The notes under the pieces: model-generated
The model's database searches: none
What the model was told of the DNA's origin: nothing
The model's input: only the letters and a program-made list of their open reading frames with translations
Assembly: GCA_003153235.1 (NCBI GenBank)
Contig: PLXM01000083.1
Coordinates: 1 to 34,282 of the forward strand
Direction: 5' to 3'
Length of the DNA stretch: 34,282 bases
DNA from: Rhodospirillales bacterium
GTDB lineage: Bacteria > Pseudomonadota > Alphaproteobacteria > Micavibrionales > UBA2020
Made by a program: the position numbers and the translations under genes
Shown: in pieces, positions 22,161 to 31,019 of the stretch
Position numbering within the stretch: position 1 is the first letter of the stretch
Layout of the letters: every line of letters begins with the position of its first letter

Positions 22161-25100
22161 ATGAAACAGGCTGGCAAAGAGAAATCTTCCATGAGCAATC
22201 TTGACGCACTGATGACGCGCATGAATGAAGCGTATCACCTTGATGAAAACGCCTCGGTGAAAGAATATCTGGACGCAATCAGTCTCACATCCGACGCAAA
22301 CACCCGCATTAAAACGACGGCTAAAAAACTGGTCGAGACCGTCCGTGCCAAGCGCAAAATGTTCGGCGGGCTGGACAGCTTCCTGCAGGAATTCGGCCTG
22401 ACGACGAAAGAAGGCATCGCGCTCATGTGCCTCGCCGAGGCCCTGCTGCGCATCCCAGATTCCGCAACAGCAGACCTACTGATTCGCGACAAGATTGGCA
22501 GCGCCGACTGGGACCAGCACCTCGGTAAAGGCCACGATCTATTCGTCAACGCTTCCACCTGGGCGCTCATGCTGACCGGAAAGGTCATTAGCGACGTCGA
22601 GAAAGAAGGCGGCAATATGGTCTCCCGCCTTGGAGAACCCGTTGTGCGCAAAGCCATGCTGCATGCCATGAAGATCATGGGGCAGCAATTCGTCATGGGC
22701 CGCACGATTGATGAGGCGCTTGCGCGCAGCGCTGAAGCTGAAAAAAGCGGCTACCGCCATTCCTTCGACATGCTGGGTGAAGGCGCCCGCACCGCTGAAG
22801 ATGCCGAGTGTTATTTCAAAAGTTACGAAATGGCCATCGACGCCATTGGCCGTGCTGCCGCCGGTCGCGGCGTGAATGAGTCCCCCGGAATCTCGATAAA
22901 ACTCTCCGCGCTGCACCCGCGCTTTGAATATACACAGCGCGATCTCTGCATCCCCGCGTTGTCCGAAAAACTGCTGGCACTGGCCGAAAAATGCACCCAT
23001 TACAACATCGGCATGACCGTGGATGCGGAAGAAGCGCACCGCCTTGAAATGTCGTTTAACATCATCGAAAACGTTTTCCCCGATCCCGCACTGAAGGGTT
23101 GGGATGGTTTCGGCCTCGCTGTGCAGGCTTACCAGAAACGCTCGGACCGCGCGCTCGACTGGCTGATCACACTTGCAGAACAAAATAACCGCCGCATGAT
23201 GGTGCGTCTGGTCAAAGGCGCATACTGGGATAGCGAAATCAAATACGCGCAGGTCGGTGGTCTGCCCGGCTATCCGGTGTTCACACGCAAGAACGCGACC
23301 GACGTTTCGTATATCGCCAACGCCGCAAAGATGATGGACCGCCGTGATGTTTTCTATCCGATGTTCGCCACGCACAATGCCTATACCGTTGCCGCACTCA
23401 TCGAGCTCGCCGGCAAGAACCAGAAAGACTTCGAATTCCAGCGTCTGCATGGCATGGGCGAACCGCTCTACCACCAGATCGTCGGCTTCGATGAAGGAAA
23501 ATATCCCTGCCGCATTTATGCCCCTGTCGGCAGCCATCAGGATCTGCTGCCCTACCTCGTCCGCCGCCTGCTGGAAAATGGCGCGAACTCGAACTTCGTT
23601 AACCGCCTGCAAAATGATAAAGTGCCGGTGGATGATATCGTCGCCGATCCGGTTGAATACATGGCCAAGCTGGACAGCAAGCCGCACCCAAAAATCCCGT
23701 TACCGATTGATGTTTACGGCGCATCACGCAAAAACTCGAAAGGCATCGAATTCGCCAATACCAATGTCAGCACAAAATTTATCAAGGATATTGAATCACT
23801 CTCCACGCAACGCCATGCTTCCGCACCGCTGATTAACGGCGTCGCCAAAATAAATACACCCGAAAAAGCACTGAACCCCGCCGATCACCGGCAGGAAATC
23901 GGCACCCTGACTTCCGCCACCAAGGAAGATCTGGAACTTGCCATCAGCACAGCGCATGCCGCCTTCCCGCGCTGGAACGCGACACCCGCCGACACACGCG
24001 CCGCCTGTCTTGAGCGCATGGCCGATCTGATGGAGGCCAATACGTCCGAACTCATGTCAATCTGCATCCGCGAAGCCGGAAAGACACTGCCCGATGCCGT
24101 CGCCGAAATCCGCGAAGCAGTCGATTTCTGCCGTTACTACGCCGTTGAAGGCCGCAAAAATTTTGGCGCACCGCACGTGATGCCAGGCCCGACGGGAGAA
24201 TCCAACACGCTCTCGCTGCAAGGCCGCGGCGTTTTCCTCTGCATCAGCCCGTGGAACTTCCCGTTGGCCATTTTCCTAGGTCAAGTCTCCGCCGCGCTGA
24301 TGGCAGGAAATGCCGTTATTGCCAAGCCTTCGGCGCAAACCACAATCATCGCCATGAAAGCCGTTGAACTGCTGCACAAGGCCGGCGTGCCAAAAGATGT
24401 CGTCACCCTCCTCCCCGCTTCAGGCCGCATGATCGGGCAAGTACTTGTGCCGGATGAACGCGTTGCGGGCATATGCTTTACCGGTTCGACCGAAGTCGCA
24501 CAGCAGATCAACCGCGCTCTCGCCGGACGCAATGGCGCTATCGTGCCGCTGATCGCCGAAACGGGCGGGCAGAACGCCATGGTCGTCGATTCAAGCGCAC
24601 TGCCGGAACAGATCGTTGATGACGTCATCACCAGCGCTTTCCGCTCGGCGGGGCAACGCTGCTCGGCGCTGCGCGTACTGTTCGTTCAGGATGGAATTGC
24701 CGACAAGGTCATCAATATGCTGCATGGCGCCTGTCAGGAACTCGTCCTCGGTGACCCTTCAAAGCTTTCAACCGATGTCGGCCCCGTGATCGACAAATCT
24801 GCGCTTGCGACGCTGACAGAACACGCCGCCCGCATGGACAAGGAAGCGAAACTGCTGACGCAGGTCAAAACAACGCCGGAATGCGAATACGGTTATTTCT
24901 TTGCACCGCGCGCCTATGAGCTGAAATCGCTCTCGCAACTCACAGGCGAAGTTTTCGGGCCGATACTGCACGTCATCCGCTACAAGGCTGATGAAATGGA
25001 CAAGGTGATCGACCAGATTAACGCCACCGGTTTCGGCCTCACCTTCGGCATCCACACGCGCATCGACCACCAGATGAAATCCGTCTGCGCACGCGTGAAC

Positions 25101-25301
25101 GCGGGCAACTGCTACGTCAACCGCTCGATGATCGGCGCTGTCGTCGGCGTTCAGCCCTTCGGCGGCAACGGCCTTTCCGGCACCGGTCCCAAGGCGGGCG
25201 GCCCGCACTACCTGCTGCGCTTCGCCAACGAAAAAACCCTGAGCGTCAACACCACGGCCTCCGGCGGCAACACCACGCTGGTCTCGCTGGCGGAAGAGTA
25301 A
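22161..25301 (+). CDS. putA: Bifunctional proline dehydrogenase / L-glutamate-gamma-semialdehyde dehydrogenase
   Basis: The protein has 1046 residues. The FAD-dependent proline dehydrogenase half spans about residues 100-480 (GVNESPGISIKLSALHPRFE, MMVRLVKGAYWDSEIKYAQV, FATHNAYTVAALIELAG, FEFQRLHGMGEPLYHQ). The NAD-dependent aldehyde dehydrogenase half spans about 540-1030 (ISPWNFPLAIFLGQVSAALM, FTGSTEV) with Glu800 in AETGGQN and nucleophile Cys834 in AGQRCSALR. It converts proline to glutamate with substrate channelling. There is no N-terminal ribbon-helix-helix domain and no long C-terminal extension, so it is the short, non-regulatory PutA type. The ATG at 22161 has AAGGA upstream; an ATG at 22194 is an alternative. 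Confidence 0.97.
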   Translation: MKQAGKEKSSMSNLDALMTRMNEAYHLDENASVKEYLDAISLTSDANTRIKTTAKKLVETVRAKRKMFGGLDSFLQEFGLTTKEGIALMCLAEALLRIPDSATADLLIRDKIGSADWDQHLGKGHDLFVNASTWALMLTGKVISDVEKEGGNMVSRLGEPVVRKAMLHAMKIMGQQFVMGRTIDEALARSAEAEKSGYRHSFDMLGEGARTAEDAECYFKSYEMAIDAIGRAAAGRGVNESPGISIKLSALHPRFEYTQRDLCIPALSEKLLALAEKCTHYNIGMTVDAEEAHRLEMSFNIIENVFPDPALKGWDGFGLAVQAYQKRSDRALDWLITLAEQNNRRMMVRLVKGAYWDSEIKYAQVGGLPGYPVFTRKNATDVSYIANAAKMMDRRDVFYPMFATHNAYTVAALIELAGKNQKDFEFQRLHGMGEPLYHQIVGFDEGKYPCRIYAPVGSHQDLLPYLVRRLLENGANSNFVNRLQNDKVPVDDIVADPVEYMAKLDSKPHPKIPLPIDVYGASRKNSKGIEFANTNVSTKFIKDIESLSTQRHASAPLINGVAKINTPEKALNPADHRQEIGTLTSATKEDLELAISTAHAAFPRWNATPADTRAACLERMADLMEANTSELMSICIREAGKTLPDAVAEIREAVDFCRYYAVEGRKNFGAPHVMPGPTGESNTLSLQGRGVFLCISPWNFPLAIFLGQVSAALMAGNAVIAKPSAQTTIIAMKAVELLHKAGVPKDVVTLLPASGRMIGQVLVPDERVAGICFTGSTEVAQQINRALAGRNGAIVPLIAETGGQNAMVVDSSALPEQIVDDVITSAFRSAGQRCSALRVLFVQDGIADKVINMLHGACQELVLGDPSKLSTDVGPVIDKSALATLTEHAARMDKEAKLLTQVKTTPECEYGYFFAPRAYELKSLSQLTGEVFGPILHVIRYKADEMDKVIDQINATGFGLTFGIHTRIDHQMKSVCARVNAGNCYVNRSMIGAVVGVQPFGGNGLSGTGPKAGGPHYLLRFANEKTLSVNTTASGGNTTLVSLAEE

Positions 25302-25303
25302 GG

Positions 25304-25921
25304 ATGCTTTCGACCCCCTCGCCGCATCAGGCCAACCTCTGGGCCAACCGTACCGTCGGCCTTCTGGGCGGGTCGTTTAATCCGGCGCATGAAGGTCACA
25401 GGCATATCAGCCTTTATGCGCTGAAGCTGCTGGGGCTTGATGCCGTGTGGTGGATGGTCAGCCCGCAAAACCCGCTGAAGCCGGCCGCTGGCATGGCCTC
25501 GCTTGAAGAACGCATGACCGGCGCGATTGAAGCCAGAAACCATCTACATATTCACGTGACTGACATTGAACGGCAGTTGGGCACGCGCCATACCGTCGAC
25601 ACCTTAATAGCTCTTAAACAGCACTTCCCAAGCACCCGTTTTATCTGGCTGATGGGCACCGACAATCTGCTGCAGATGCATCTCTGGAGGGAGTGGGAGA
25701 GGATTTTCAACCTCGTGCCAGTGGCCGTCCTTGACCGCCCGCCGCGTGGCAACAATATTAAATCTTGCCCTGCACTGGAACGGTTTCGCGCCAATCTCCT
25801 GCCACAGGAGCAATCCCTGCGCTTAAAAACCCTAAAACCGCCCGTCTGGACGATCCTCCACATACCCCTGAATGAGCAATCAGCCACCAATATTCGGGAA
25901 AGAAGGAAGTTGCAGATTTAA
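25304..25921 (+). CDS. nadD: Nicotinate-nucleotide adenylyltransferase
   Basis: The 205-residue nucleotidyltransferase carries the (T/H)xGH-type site GLLGGSFNPAHEGHRHIS near the N-terminus, WWMVSPQNPLK, FIWLMGTDNL and the closing SATNIRERR (the SxTxxR element). It makes nicotinate adenine dinucleotide in NAD synthesis. It begins two bases after the putA stop and leads the conserved alphaproteobacterial nadD-rsfS-rlmH series. No unusual residue was seen. Confidence 0.96.
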   Translation: MLSTPSPHQANLWANRTVGLLGGSFNPAHEGHRHISLYALKLLGLDAVWWMVSPQNPLKPAAGMASLEERMTGAIEARNHLHIHVTDIERQLGTRHTVDTLIALKQHFPSTRFIWLMGTDNLLQMHLWREWERIFNLVPVAVLDRPPRGNNIKSCPALERFRANLLPQEQSLRLKTLKPPVWTILHIPLNEQSATNIRERRKLQI

Positions 25922-25944
25922 GCGATATACAGTATAATTTAAAT

Positions 25945-26388
25945 ATGAAACGTGCAAAAGCGACCGCTCCCAAGACGAATACCAAGACAAAAAAGGCCGC
26001 CCCTAAAAAGGCCCTCAAGTCTGTAGAAAAAAAATTCACCGAACTGCAGGACTTTATTTCAGCAACGCTGGACAGTGACAAGGCACGGAATATCGTTTCC
26101 ATCCCCCTCAAGGGAAAAACAACGATTGCCGATTACATGCTGATCGCGACAGGAACATCATCCCGTCATGTCACCGGCATGGCGCAAAAACTGCGCGACA
26201 AGCTCAGCGCCGAGCGCAAGATCAAGGCCCGTGTTGAAGGTCTGGAAACTGGCGACTGGGCAATCATCGATGCCGGCGACGTGATGGTGCACCTCTTCCG
26301 CGAAGAGGTCCGCGAGTTCTACGACCTCGAGAAACTCTGGGGCGCGGATTTTTCGACTGTGAACTATACGCGCTATCAGTCTGTTTAG
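25945..26388 (+). CDS. rsfS: Ribosomal silencing factor RsfS
   Basis: The protein has 147 residues. A Lys/Ala/Thr-rich extension of about 27 residues precedes the RsfS domain: FISATLDSDKARNIVSIPLK, IADYMLIATGTSSRHVTGMA, VEGLETGDWAIIDAGDVMVH, LFREEVREFYDLEKLWG. RsfS binds L14 on the 50S subunit and blocks subunit joining in starvation. The basic extension may aid rRNA contact (inference). It lies six bases upstream of rlmH. Confidence 0.95.
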   Translation: MKRAKATAPKTNTKTKKAAPKKALKSVEKKFTELQDFISATLDSDKARNIVSIPLKGKTTIADYMLIATGTSSRHVTGMAQKLRDKLSAERKIKARVEGLETGDWAIIDAGDVMVHLFREEVREFYDLEKLWGADFSTVNYTRYQSV

Positions 26389-26394
26389 ACTTCC

Positions 26395-26844
26395 ATGAAA
26401 ATCCGGATTATCGCTGTCGGGCGGCACAAATCCTCCCCGACGAAGGATCTGTGCGACGAATACCTGAAACGGATGAACTGGAACGTCAGTATCAAGGAAA
26501 TCGATGCTCCCAAAGGCTCGACATCGGCACAGGAAGCCCCGCTGATTCTCAAAGAGCTTGCAAAACCGACCCTTGTCGTCGCCCTCGACGAGCGCGGCGA
26601 AACCCTGACCAGCCCCGAATTCTCAAAAAAGATGGCAGGCTGGCAGAATCAGGCTCCGGGTAACGAAATGGCCTTTCTGATCGGCGGCGCTGATGGTTTC
26701 GATAATGAGGTAAGAAAAAAAGCAAAGTTTTTACTGTCTTTCGGCAAACAAACATGGCCTCACATGCTGGTTCGCGTTATGCTACTGGAACAGATTTACC
26801 GTGCCCAGCAGATCATTGCTGGACACCCTTACCATAGGCAATAA
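26395..26844 (+). CDS. rlmH: 23S rRNA (pseudouridine(1915)-N3)-methyltransferase RlmH
   Basis: The 149-residue SPOUT methyltransferase shows MKIRIIAVGRHK, VVALDERGETLTSPEFS, the SAM-binding knot FLIGGADGFDNEVRKKA, and the C-terminal HMLVRVMLLEQIYRAQQI plus IAGHPYHRQ. It methylates pseudouridine 1915 in helix 69 of 23S rRNA. Length and motifs are standard. The EnvC-like gene follows after about 20 bases. Confidence 0.97.
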   Translation: MKIRIIAVGRHKSSPTKDLCDEYLKRMNWNVSIKEIDAPKGSTSAQEAPLILKELAKPTLVVALDERGETLTSPEFSKKMAGWQNQAPGNEMAFLIGGADGFDNEVRKKAKFLLSFGKQTWPHMLVRVMLLEQIYRAQQIIAGHPYHRQ

Positions 26845-26866
26845 TAGTTTGGCCACAGGCAGTAAA

Positions 26867-28051
26867 ATGAGCGGGATATTCAAAGGTCAGCGCCCTTATT
26901 TCATCTTTTGCCTGAGCGTAATGGCAGTTATCCTGCTGCATCCTGCGTCTGGCATTTGCAACACAGCAGATTACATAGATAAAGCCAGTGACCTCCGCGA
27001 TGAGCTGACCGCAAAAAAAGCAGCCCATCAAGCTCTCTTGCAGAAATCAACTGCCCTGAACTCAGAAGTCACTGATCTGAAAAAGAATCTTATTCAAGTT
27101 TCAAAAAATCTGCAGGCAAGCGAAGAAAATCTTTCAGATGCCGACCAGAACCTTCAGGACCTGCGGCAGAAAAAAGTACGCATCATCCAGAACCTCTACA
27201 AAGACCAGCAGGCTATGGGCGGATTGGTTTCAGCCGTCAAAAAATATGCACAAACATCGACACCCGATATGCTTATGCAAAGCGACCCGATTGATGCTGC
27301 GCGTGCGTCCCTCGTCATGAAGTCCGTCATGCCACGGCTGCAGGAGCAGTCCAGCTTGCTGAAAGCACAACTGGCCGAAATAAAGAAAATTGAAGGGGAC
27401 ATCACAGGTCAGCTGCATATCCAAACCCAGGAAGCCAATAAACTGGATAAACAACAGGATGATCTTGCTGTTCTGCTTCAACAGCGCCAGAGACTCTACC
27501 AGAGTACGGAAAGTCTCCGCCTCACGCAGGAAAAGGAAGTCCTCAGACTTACGAAAGAGTCTAAGAATATTGAAGATTTAATACAGAGACTTAAATCGAA
27601 AAACCGGAAAGTTGAAGATGACAGTGACGACGGCGAGGATGCCGATAATAGCGGCCCCCTGCCCGAACATATGCTGCTTCCCGTAAATGGGAAATTATAT
27701 ACAGCTTTCGGACAAACGGATGATCAGGGCGCTCCCAGCAAAGGCATTACATTTTCCACAAGACCGGGCGCCCGCGTTGTTATTCCGCTGGCTGGCATTG
27801 TCAAATTCGCCGGGCCCTTTCAAAAATACAAGCAAATCTTGATTGTCGAACACAAGGGCGGGTATCATAGCCTTATTGCCGGACTGGCACGCATAGATAC
27901 GGTTGTTGGGGCGTCTCTTGCGGCTGGTGAGCCTGTCGGTGTTGCAGAAACTTCCGGCTCTCCCCGGGTCTATTACGAACTTCGCCGCAATGGAAAACCG
28001 GTCAATCCCCAAAGGTCGCTGCTCGCAGAAAGAAAACAGGAAAAAAGTTAG
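26867..28051 (+). CDS. EnvC-like murein hydrolase activator (degenerate LytM/M23)
   Basis: The protein has 394 residues. A signal peptide (FIFCLSVMAVILLHPASGIC) is followed by a long coiled coil from about residue 40 to 255 and a LytM domain at the C-terminus (LPVNGKLYTAFGQTDDQGAP, GYHSLIAGLARIDTVVGASL, YYELRRNGKPVNPQ). The zinc ligands of active M23 peptidases are replaced: the HxxxD position reads SKGITFS and the HxH reads VYYEL. It therefore should activate periplasmic amidases, not cut peptidoglycan, like E. coli EnvC. I chose the ATG at 26867, which places the signal peptide correctly. It stands directly before ctpA. Confidence 0.9.
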   Translation: MSGIFKGQRPYFIFCLSVMAVILLHPASGICNTADYIDKASDLRDELTAKKAAHQALLQKSTALNSEVTDLKKNLIQVSKNLQASEENLSDADQNLQDLRQKKVRIIQNLYKDQQAMGGLVSAVKKYAQTSTPDMLMQSDPIDAARASLVMKSVMPRLQEQSSLLKAQLAEIKKIEGDITGQLHIQTQEANKLDKQQDDLAVLLQQRQRLYQSTESLRLTQEKEVLRLTKESKNIEDLIQRLKSKNRKVEDDSDDGEDADNSGPLPEHMLLPVNGKLYTAFGQTDDQGAPSKGITFSTRPGARVVIPLAGIVKFAGPFQKYKQILIVEHKGGYHSLIAGLARIDTVVGASLAAGEPVGVAETSGSPRVYYELRRNGKPVNPQRSLLAERKQEKS

Positions 28052-28053
28052 CT

Positions 28054-29529
28054 ATGAACAAACAAAAATCTCTTAAGTTCGCCACCATCATTATCACACT
28101 GCTCGCCTGTTCATCGCTGACGGTTATCGCAGCGCGAAGCGAACCGCATGCGACAGATCCCGGCACGACTTCCGAAACTTACAAAGCACTGAACCTTTTC
28201 GGTGATGTTTTCGAGCAGGTGCGCGCCAATTATGTGGAGCCCGTTGAAGACAAAAAACTTATTGAATACGCCCTGAACGGCATGCTCTCCAGCCTAGACC
28301 CTCACTCCGGCTATATGAACGAGGATGAAGCCAAATCCATGAACATCCAAAACAAGGGCGAATTCGGCGGTCTCGGCATCGAAGTCACGATGGAAAACGG
28401 CGTAATCAAAGTCGTCTCTCCTATCGATGATACGCCCGCGGCACGTGCAGGAGTCCAGTCCGGCGACCTGATCGTCGAAATCGACGGGAAGCCTGTCACC
28501 GGCATGACTCTGAATGAAGCCGTCGACAAGATGCGCGGAAAAGTAGGCTCCGAAATTCTGCTGACGATTGTGCGCAAGGACGCCAAAGCACCGCTGAAAC
28601 TCAAACTGGTGCGCGACATCATCCAGATACAATCCGTCAAAAGCCGCGTCGTCAACAACAATGTCGGCTATATCCGCATCACCACCTTCAATGCCCAGAC
28701 GCAGCCTGGCATGATCAAGGCCTTTGAAGACATCAAGAAAAAAACTAACGGCAAGCTGATCGGCTATATCCTCGACCTCCGCAACAATCCGGGCGGTCTT
28801 CTGGATCAAGCCATTGCTGTGTCAAACGACTTCCTCGAAAAGGGTGAAATCGTTTCAACGCGCGGACGCAATCCTGATGACACCCGCCGTGACAGCGCCG
28901 TACCCGGCGAAGACAAGAGCAATAACCTGCCGGTTGTTGTACTCATCAACGGCGGCTCGGCATCAGCTTCGGAAATCGTCTCCGGTGCCCTGCAGGACAA
29001 CAAGCGCGCTATCGTTGTCGGTACGCAGTCCTTCGGCAAAGGCTCCGTGCAAACGCTCTTTAATGTCCCCGGTGGCGGCATGGTGCGCCTGACAACGGCA
29101 CGCTATTACACGCCTTCTGGCCGTTCCATTCAGGCCAAAGGCATCACGCCCGACATCATGGTTGAGCCTGCCAAGGTCGTTGCTGAAAACAAGGACGCCT
29201 TCACTGAAATCCATGAGTCCGATCTGAAGGGCGCTCTCAAAAACCCCGATGGCACGGCAGCAGCTCCGGAACAAAAGCCGGATGATGCAAAAGACAGCTC
29301 CTCTGACAAAGCAGATGACAAATCCGGAACCAAGCCGTCGGATGCAAAGTCTGGCGATAAATCCAAGGACAAGGATGAGAGCAAGCTGCAGGATGATTAC
29401 CAGTTGCTGCGCGCCGTTGACGTGCTGCAGGGGATCGCCATCTACAAAGGCGATTCATCCCCCGCAGCAGCTGAAACCAAGCCAGCTCCCGCAAAAGAAG
29501 AAACACCCAAGCCAAGCTTGAACCATTAA
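28054..29529 (+). CDS. ctpA: C-terminal processing peptidase, S41 family
   Basis: The protein has 491 residues. A signal peptide or anchor (IIITLLACSSLTVIAARS) leads to a cap region, a PDZ domain at about 105-185 (GGLGIEVTMENGVIKVVSPI, GDLIVEIDGKPVTGMTLNEA), and the protease core with catalytic Ser304 in GGSASASEIVSG and Lys329 in SFGKGSVQT. Between the core and a final YQLLRAVDVLQGI helix lies a very hydrophilic stretch of about 55 residues rich in Asp, Lys and Ser. CtpA enzymes trim or degrade envelope proteins, including peptidoglycan hydrolases. The ATG at 28054 follows envC by two bases. Confidence 0.95.
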   Translation: MNKQKSLKFATIIITLLACSSLTVIAARSEPHATDPGTTSETYKALNLFGDVFEQVRANYVEPVEDKKLIEYALNGMLSSLDPHSGYMNEDEAKSMNIQNKGEFGGLGIEVTMENGVIKVVSPIDDTPAARAGVQSGDLIVEIDGKPVTGMTLNEAVDKMRGKVGSEILLTIVRKDAKAPLKLKLVRDIIQIQSVKSRVVNNNVGYIRITTFNAQTQPGMIKAFEDIKKKTNGKLIGYILDLRNNPGGLLDQAIAVSNDFLEKGEIVSTRGRNPDDTRRDSAVPGEDKSNNLPVVVLINGGSASASEIVSGALQDNKRAIVVGTQSFGKGSVQTLFNVPGGGMVRLTTARYYTPSGRSIQAKGITPDIMVEPAKVVAENKDAFTEIHESDLKGALKNPDGTAAAPEQKPDDAKDSSSDKADDKSGTKPSDAKSGDKSKDKDESKLQDDYQLLRAVDVLQGIAIYKGDSSPAAAETKPAPAKEETPKPSLNH

Positions 29530-29541
29530 GGGGATCCTGAT

Positions 29542-30549
29542 TTGAAAGGATGGGCTGAAATATGGTCATCTTTTCCGGCAGCGCATAAAAAGCGCTGCTA
29601 TCAGGGACTGGCGGGATACGGGATACTGACGCTCGCAACTGCTGCGTGGGTTTCAATGCATGCCCATGACACGCTCAAAAGATGGCAGGACAGCATTCCT
29701 TCGGCAACAATCTCGGTCAAGAATGTTTACCTGACGCCGCAAATCACGGATGTATCAAAAGACACAACCGCCCAGTCCCCGGGTTTAGCTCCGGAACCCA
29801 GCCAACCTGTGGTCGATGACGGTAAAACCTACATTTCGATCATTGTCTCCGATCTGGGACTGTCATCTCTGGCAACCGAAAGGGCCGTGGATGACCTGCC
29901 GCCACAGGTGACACTGGCTTTCTCTCCTTATGCGGATAATGTTCATACGTGGGTCAGTAAGGCAATCTCTGCTCATCATGAAACGCTGATGCTCTTGCCG
30001 ATGGAAACAGCCAGTTACCCGCAGGATGATCCGGGCCCGAAGGCGCTTTCATCCCACTTTAGTGATCAGGACAATAACGATAACCTTAACTGGCTGCTCA
30101 CACAGGGCGCGGGTTCTGCCGGCGTCATCAACATGATGGGAACCCGTTTCCTGACCGATCAGAAAAGACTGTCTTCTGCCTTTACAACCCTGCGGAAGAA
30201 CGATTCCATTTTTGTTGAAACACCGGGCATAGATAAATCTGCCGCGCCCGGCATTGCTTCAAAGATCGGCCTTCCTTTCATGGAAGCAAACCTGCAAATT
30301 GATGCCAGCGCCACGGATAAGGATATCCGTGCCCAGCTGGATGCTCTGGAACAAGCTGCCCGCAAGCACGGCTATGCCATAGGCATTGCCCAGCCCTATC
30401 CGCTGACGCTCAACATTATAAAGTCATGGGCAGCCGCCCTCGGCGGGCGCGGGATTATCCTTGCACCCCTGAGAACGGTATGGAAAAATAAACCCCATTA
30501 TGAAGAAGACACACAACCACCCCCTGAGTCACAGCTCAAACAACCCTGA
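29542..30549 (+). CDS. Divergent polysaccharide deacetylase family protein
   Basis: This 335-residue protein has an N-terminal membrane anchor (GLAGYGILTLATAAWVSMHA) and a periplasmic COG2861/DUF610 domain: YISIIVSDLGLSSLATERAV, LPPQVTLAFSPYADNVHTWV, LMLLPMETASYPQDDPGPKA, GVINMMGTRFLTDQKRLSSA, IFVETPG. The family usually has Asp-Asp in the first motif (IxIVIDDLG); here it is Ser-Asp, so metal binding or activity may be altered. It starts with TTG at 29542 (AAGGGG eight bases before). Its position after envC and ctpA is conserved in alphaproteobacteria, suggesting a role in wall remodelling. Confidence 0.9.
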   Translation: MKGWAEIWSSFPAAHKKRCYQGLAGYGILTLATAAWVSMHAHDTLKRWQDSIPSATISVKNVYLTPQITDVSKDTTAQSPGLAPEPSQPVVDDGKTYISIIVSDLGLSSLATERAVDDLPPQVTLAFSPYADNVHTWVSKAISAHHETLMLLPMETASYPQDDPGPKALSSHFSDQDNNDNLNWLLTQGAGSAGVINMMGTRFLTDQKRLSSAFTTLRKNDSIFVETPGIDKSAAPGIASKIGLPFMEANLQIDASATDKDIRAQLDALEQAARKHGYAIGIAQPYPLTLNIIKSWAAALGGRGIILAPLRTVWKNKPHYEEDTQPPPESQLKQP

Positions 30550-31018
30550 TACTGCTGCTTATCGCCATGGCGTAGGGATCGTCCTGTTTAATAGTGACGG
30601 TCATGTACTGATCGCTGAGCGGCTTGATAATCCCGGCGGCTGGCAGATGCCGCAAGGCGGGATCGACGCCGGGGAAGCACCGGAAACTGCTGTTTTCCGC
30701 GAAATGGAAGAAGAGATCGGCACACGCAACGCCAAGATCATCGGCATGATGCAAGAATGGATTTCTTACGATTTTCCCCCCGCCTTGAAAAAGAAACTCT
30801 GGAAGGGCCAGTATATCGGCCAACGGCAGAAATGGATTGCCCTGCGTTTCCTCGGCAAGGATAACGAAATCAACATGAATACCCACAGCGAGCCGGAATT
30901 CAGCCGCTGGAAATGGGTCCCCCTCCGAGACCTGATGCAATACGTCGTGCCTTTCAAGCGAGAGGTTTATGAGCGGGTAATCAGAGAGTTCTCGAAATAT
31001 GCAGGAACACCTGAATAG
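30500..31018 (+). CDS. rppH: RNA pyrophosphohydrolase RppH
   Basis: The 172-residue Nudix enzyme opens RHGVGIVLFNSDGHVLIAER and has LDNPGGWQMPQGGIDAGE. The full Nudix box is GGIDAGEAPETAVFREMEEE followed by IG. Further RppH features are WISYDFPP, KLWKGQYIGQRQKWIALRF and FSRWKWVPL. It removes pyrophosphate from 5' triphosphorylated RNA to start decay. The ATG at 30500 lies inside the deacetylase gene, an overlap of 50 bases; no later start precedes the conserved core. It converges on the secreted-protein gene with one base between stops. Confidence 0.95.
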   Translation: MKKTHNHPLSHSSNNPDTAAYRHGVGIVLFNSDGHVLIAERLDNPGGWQMPQGGIDAGEAPETAVFREMEEEIGTRNAKIIGMMQEWISYDFPPALKKKLWKGQYIGQRQKWIALRFLGKDNEINMNTHSEPEFSRWKWVPLRDLMQYVVPFKREVYERVIREFSKYAGTPE

Positions 31019-31019
31019 C

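Noticed and set aside
22539-23687. Long open frame of 382 codons on the minus strand
   Set aside because: It lies wholly inside putA, which has all its catalytic motifs. The minus-strand product has no recognisable domain and no ribosome binding site of note.
26867-28051. Active M23 endopeptidase
   Set aside because: The zinc-ligand positions are substituted, which fits an EnvC-type activator instead.
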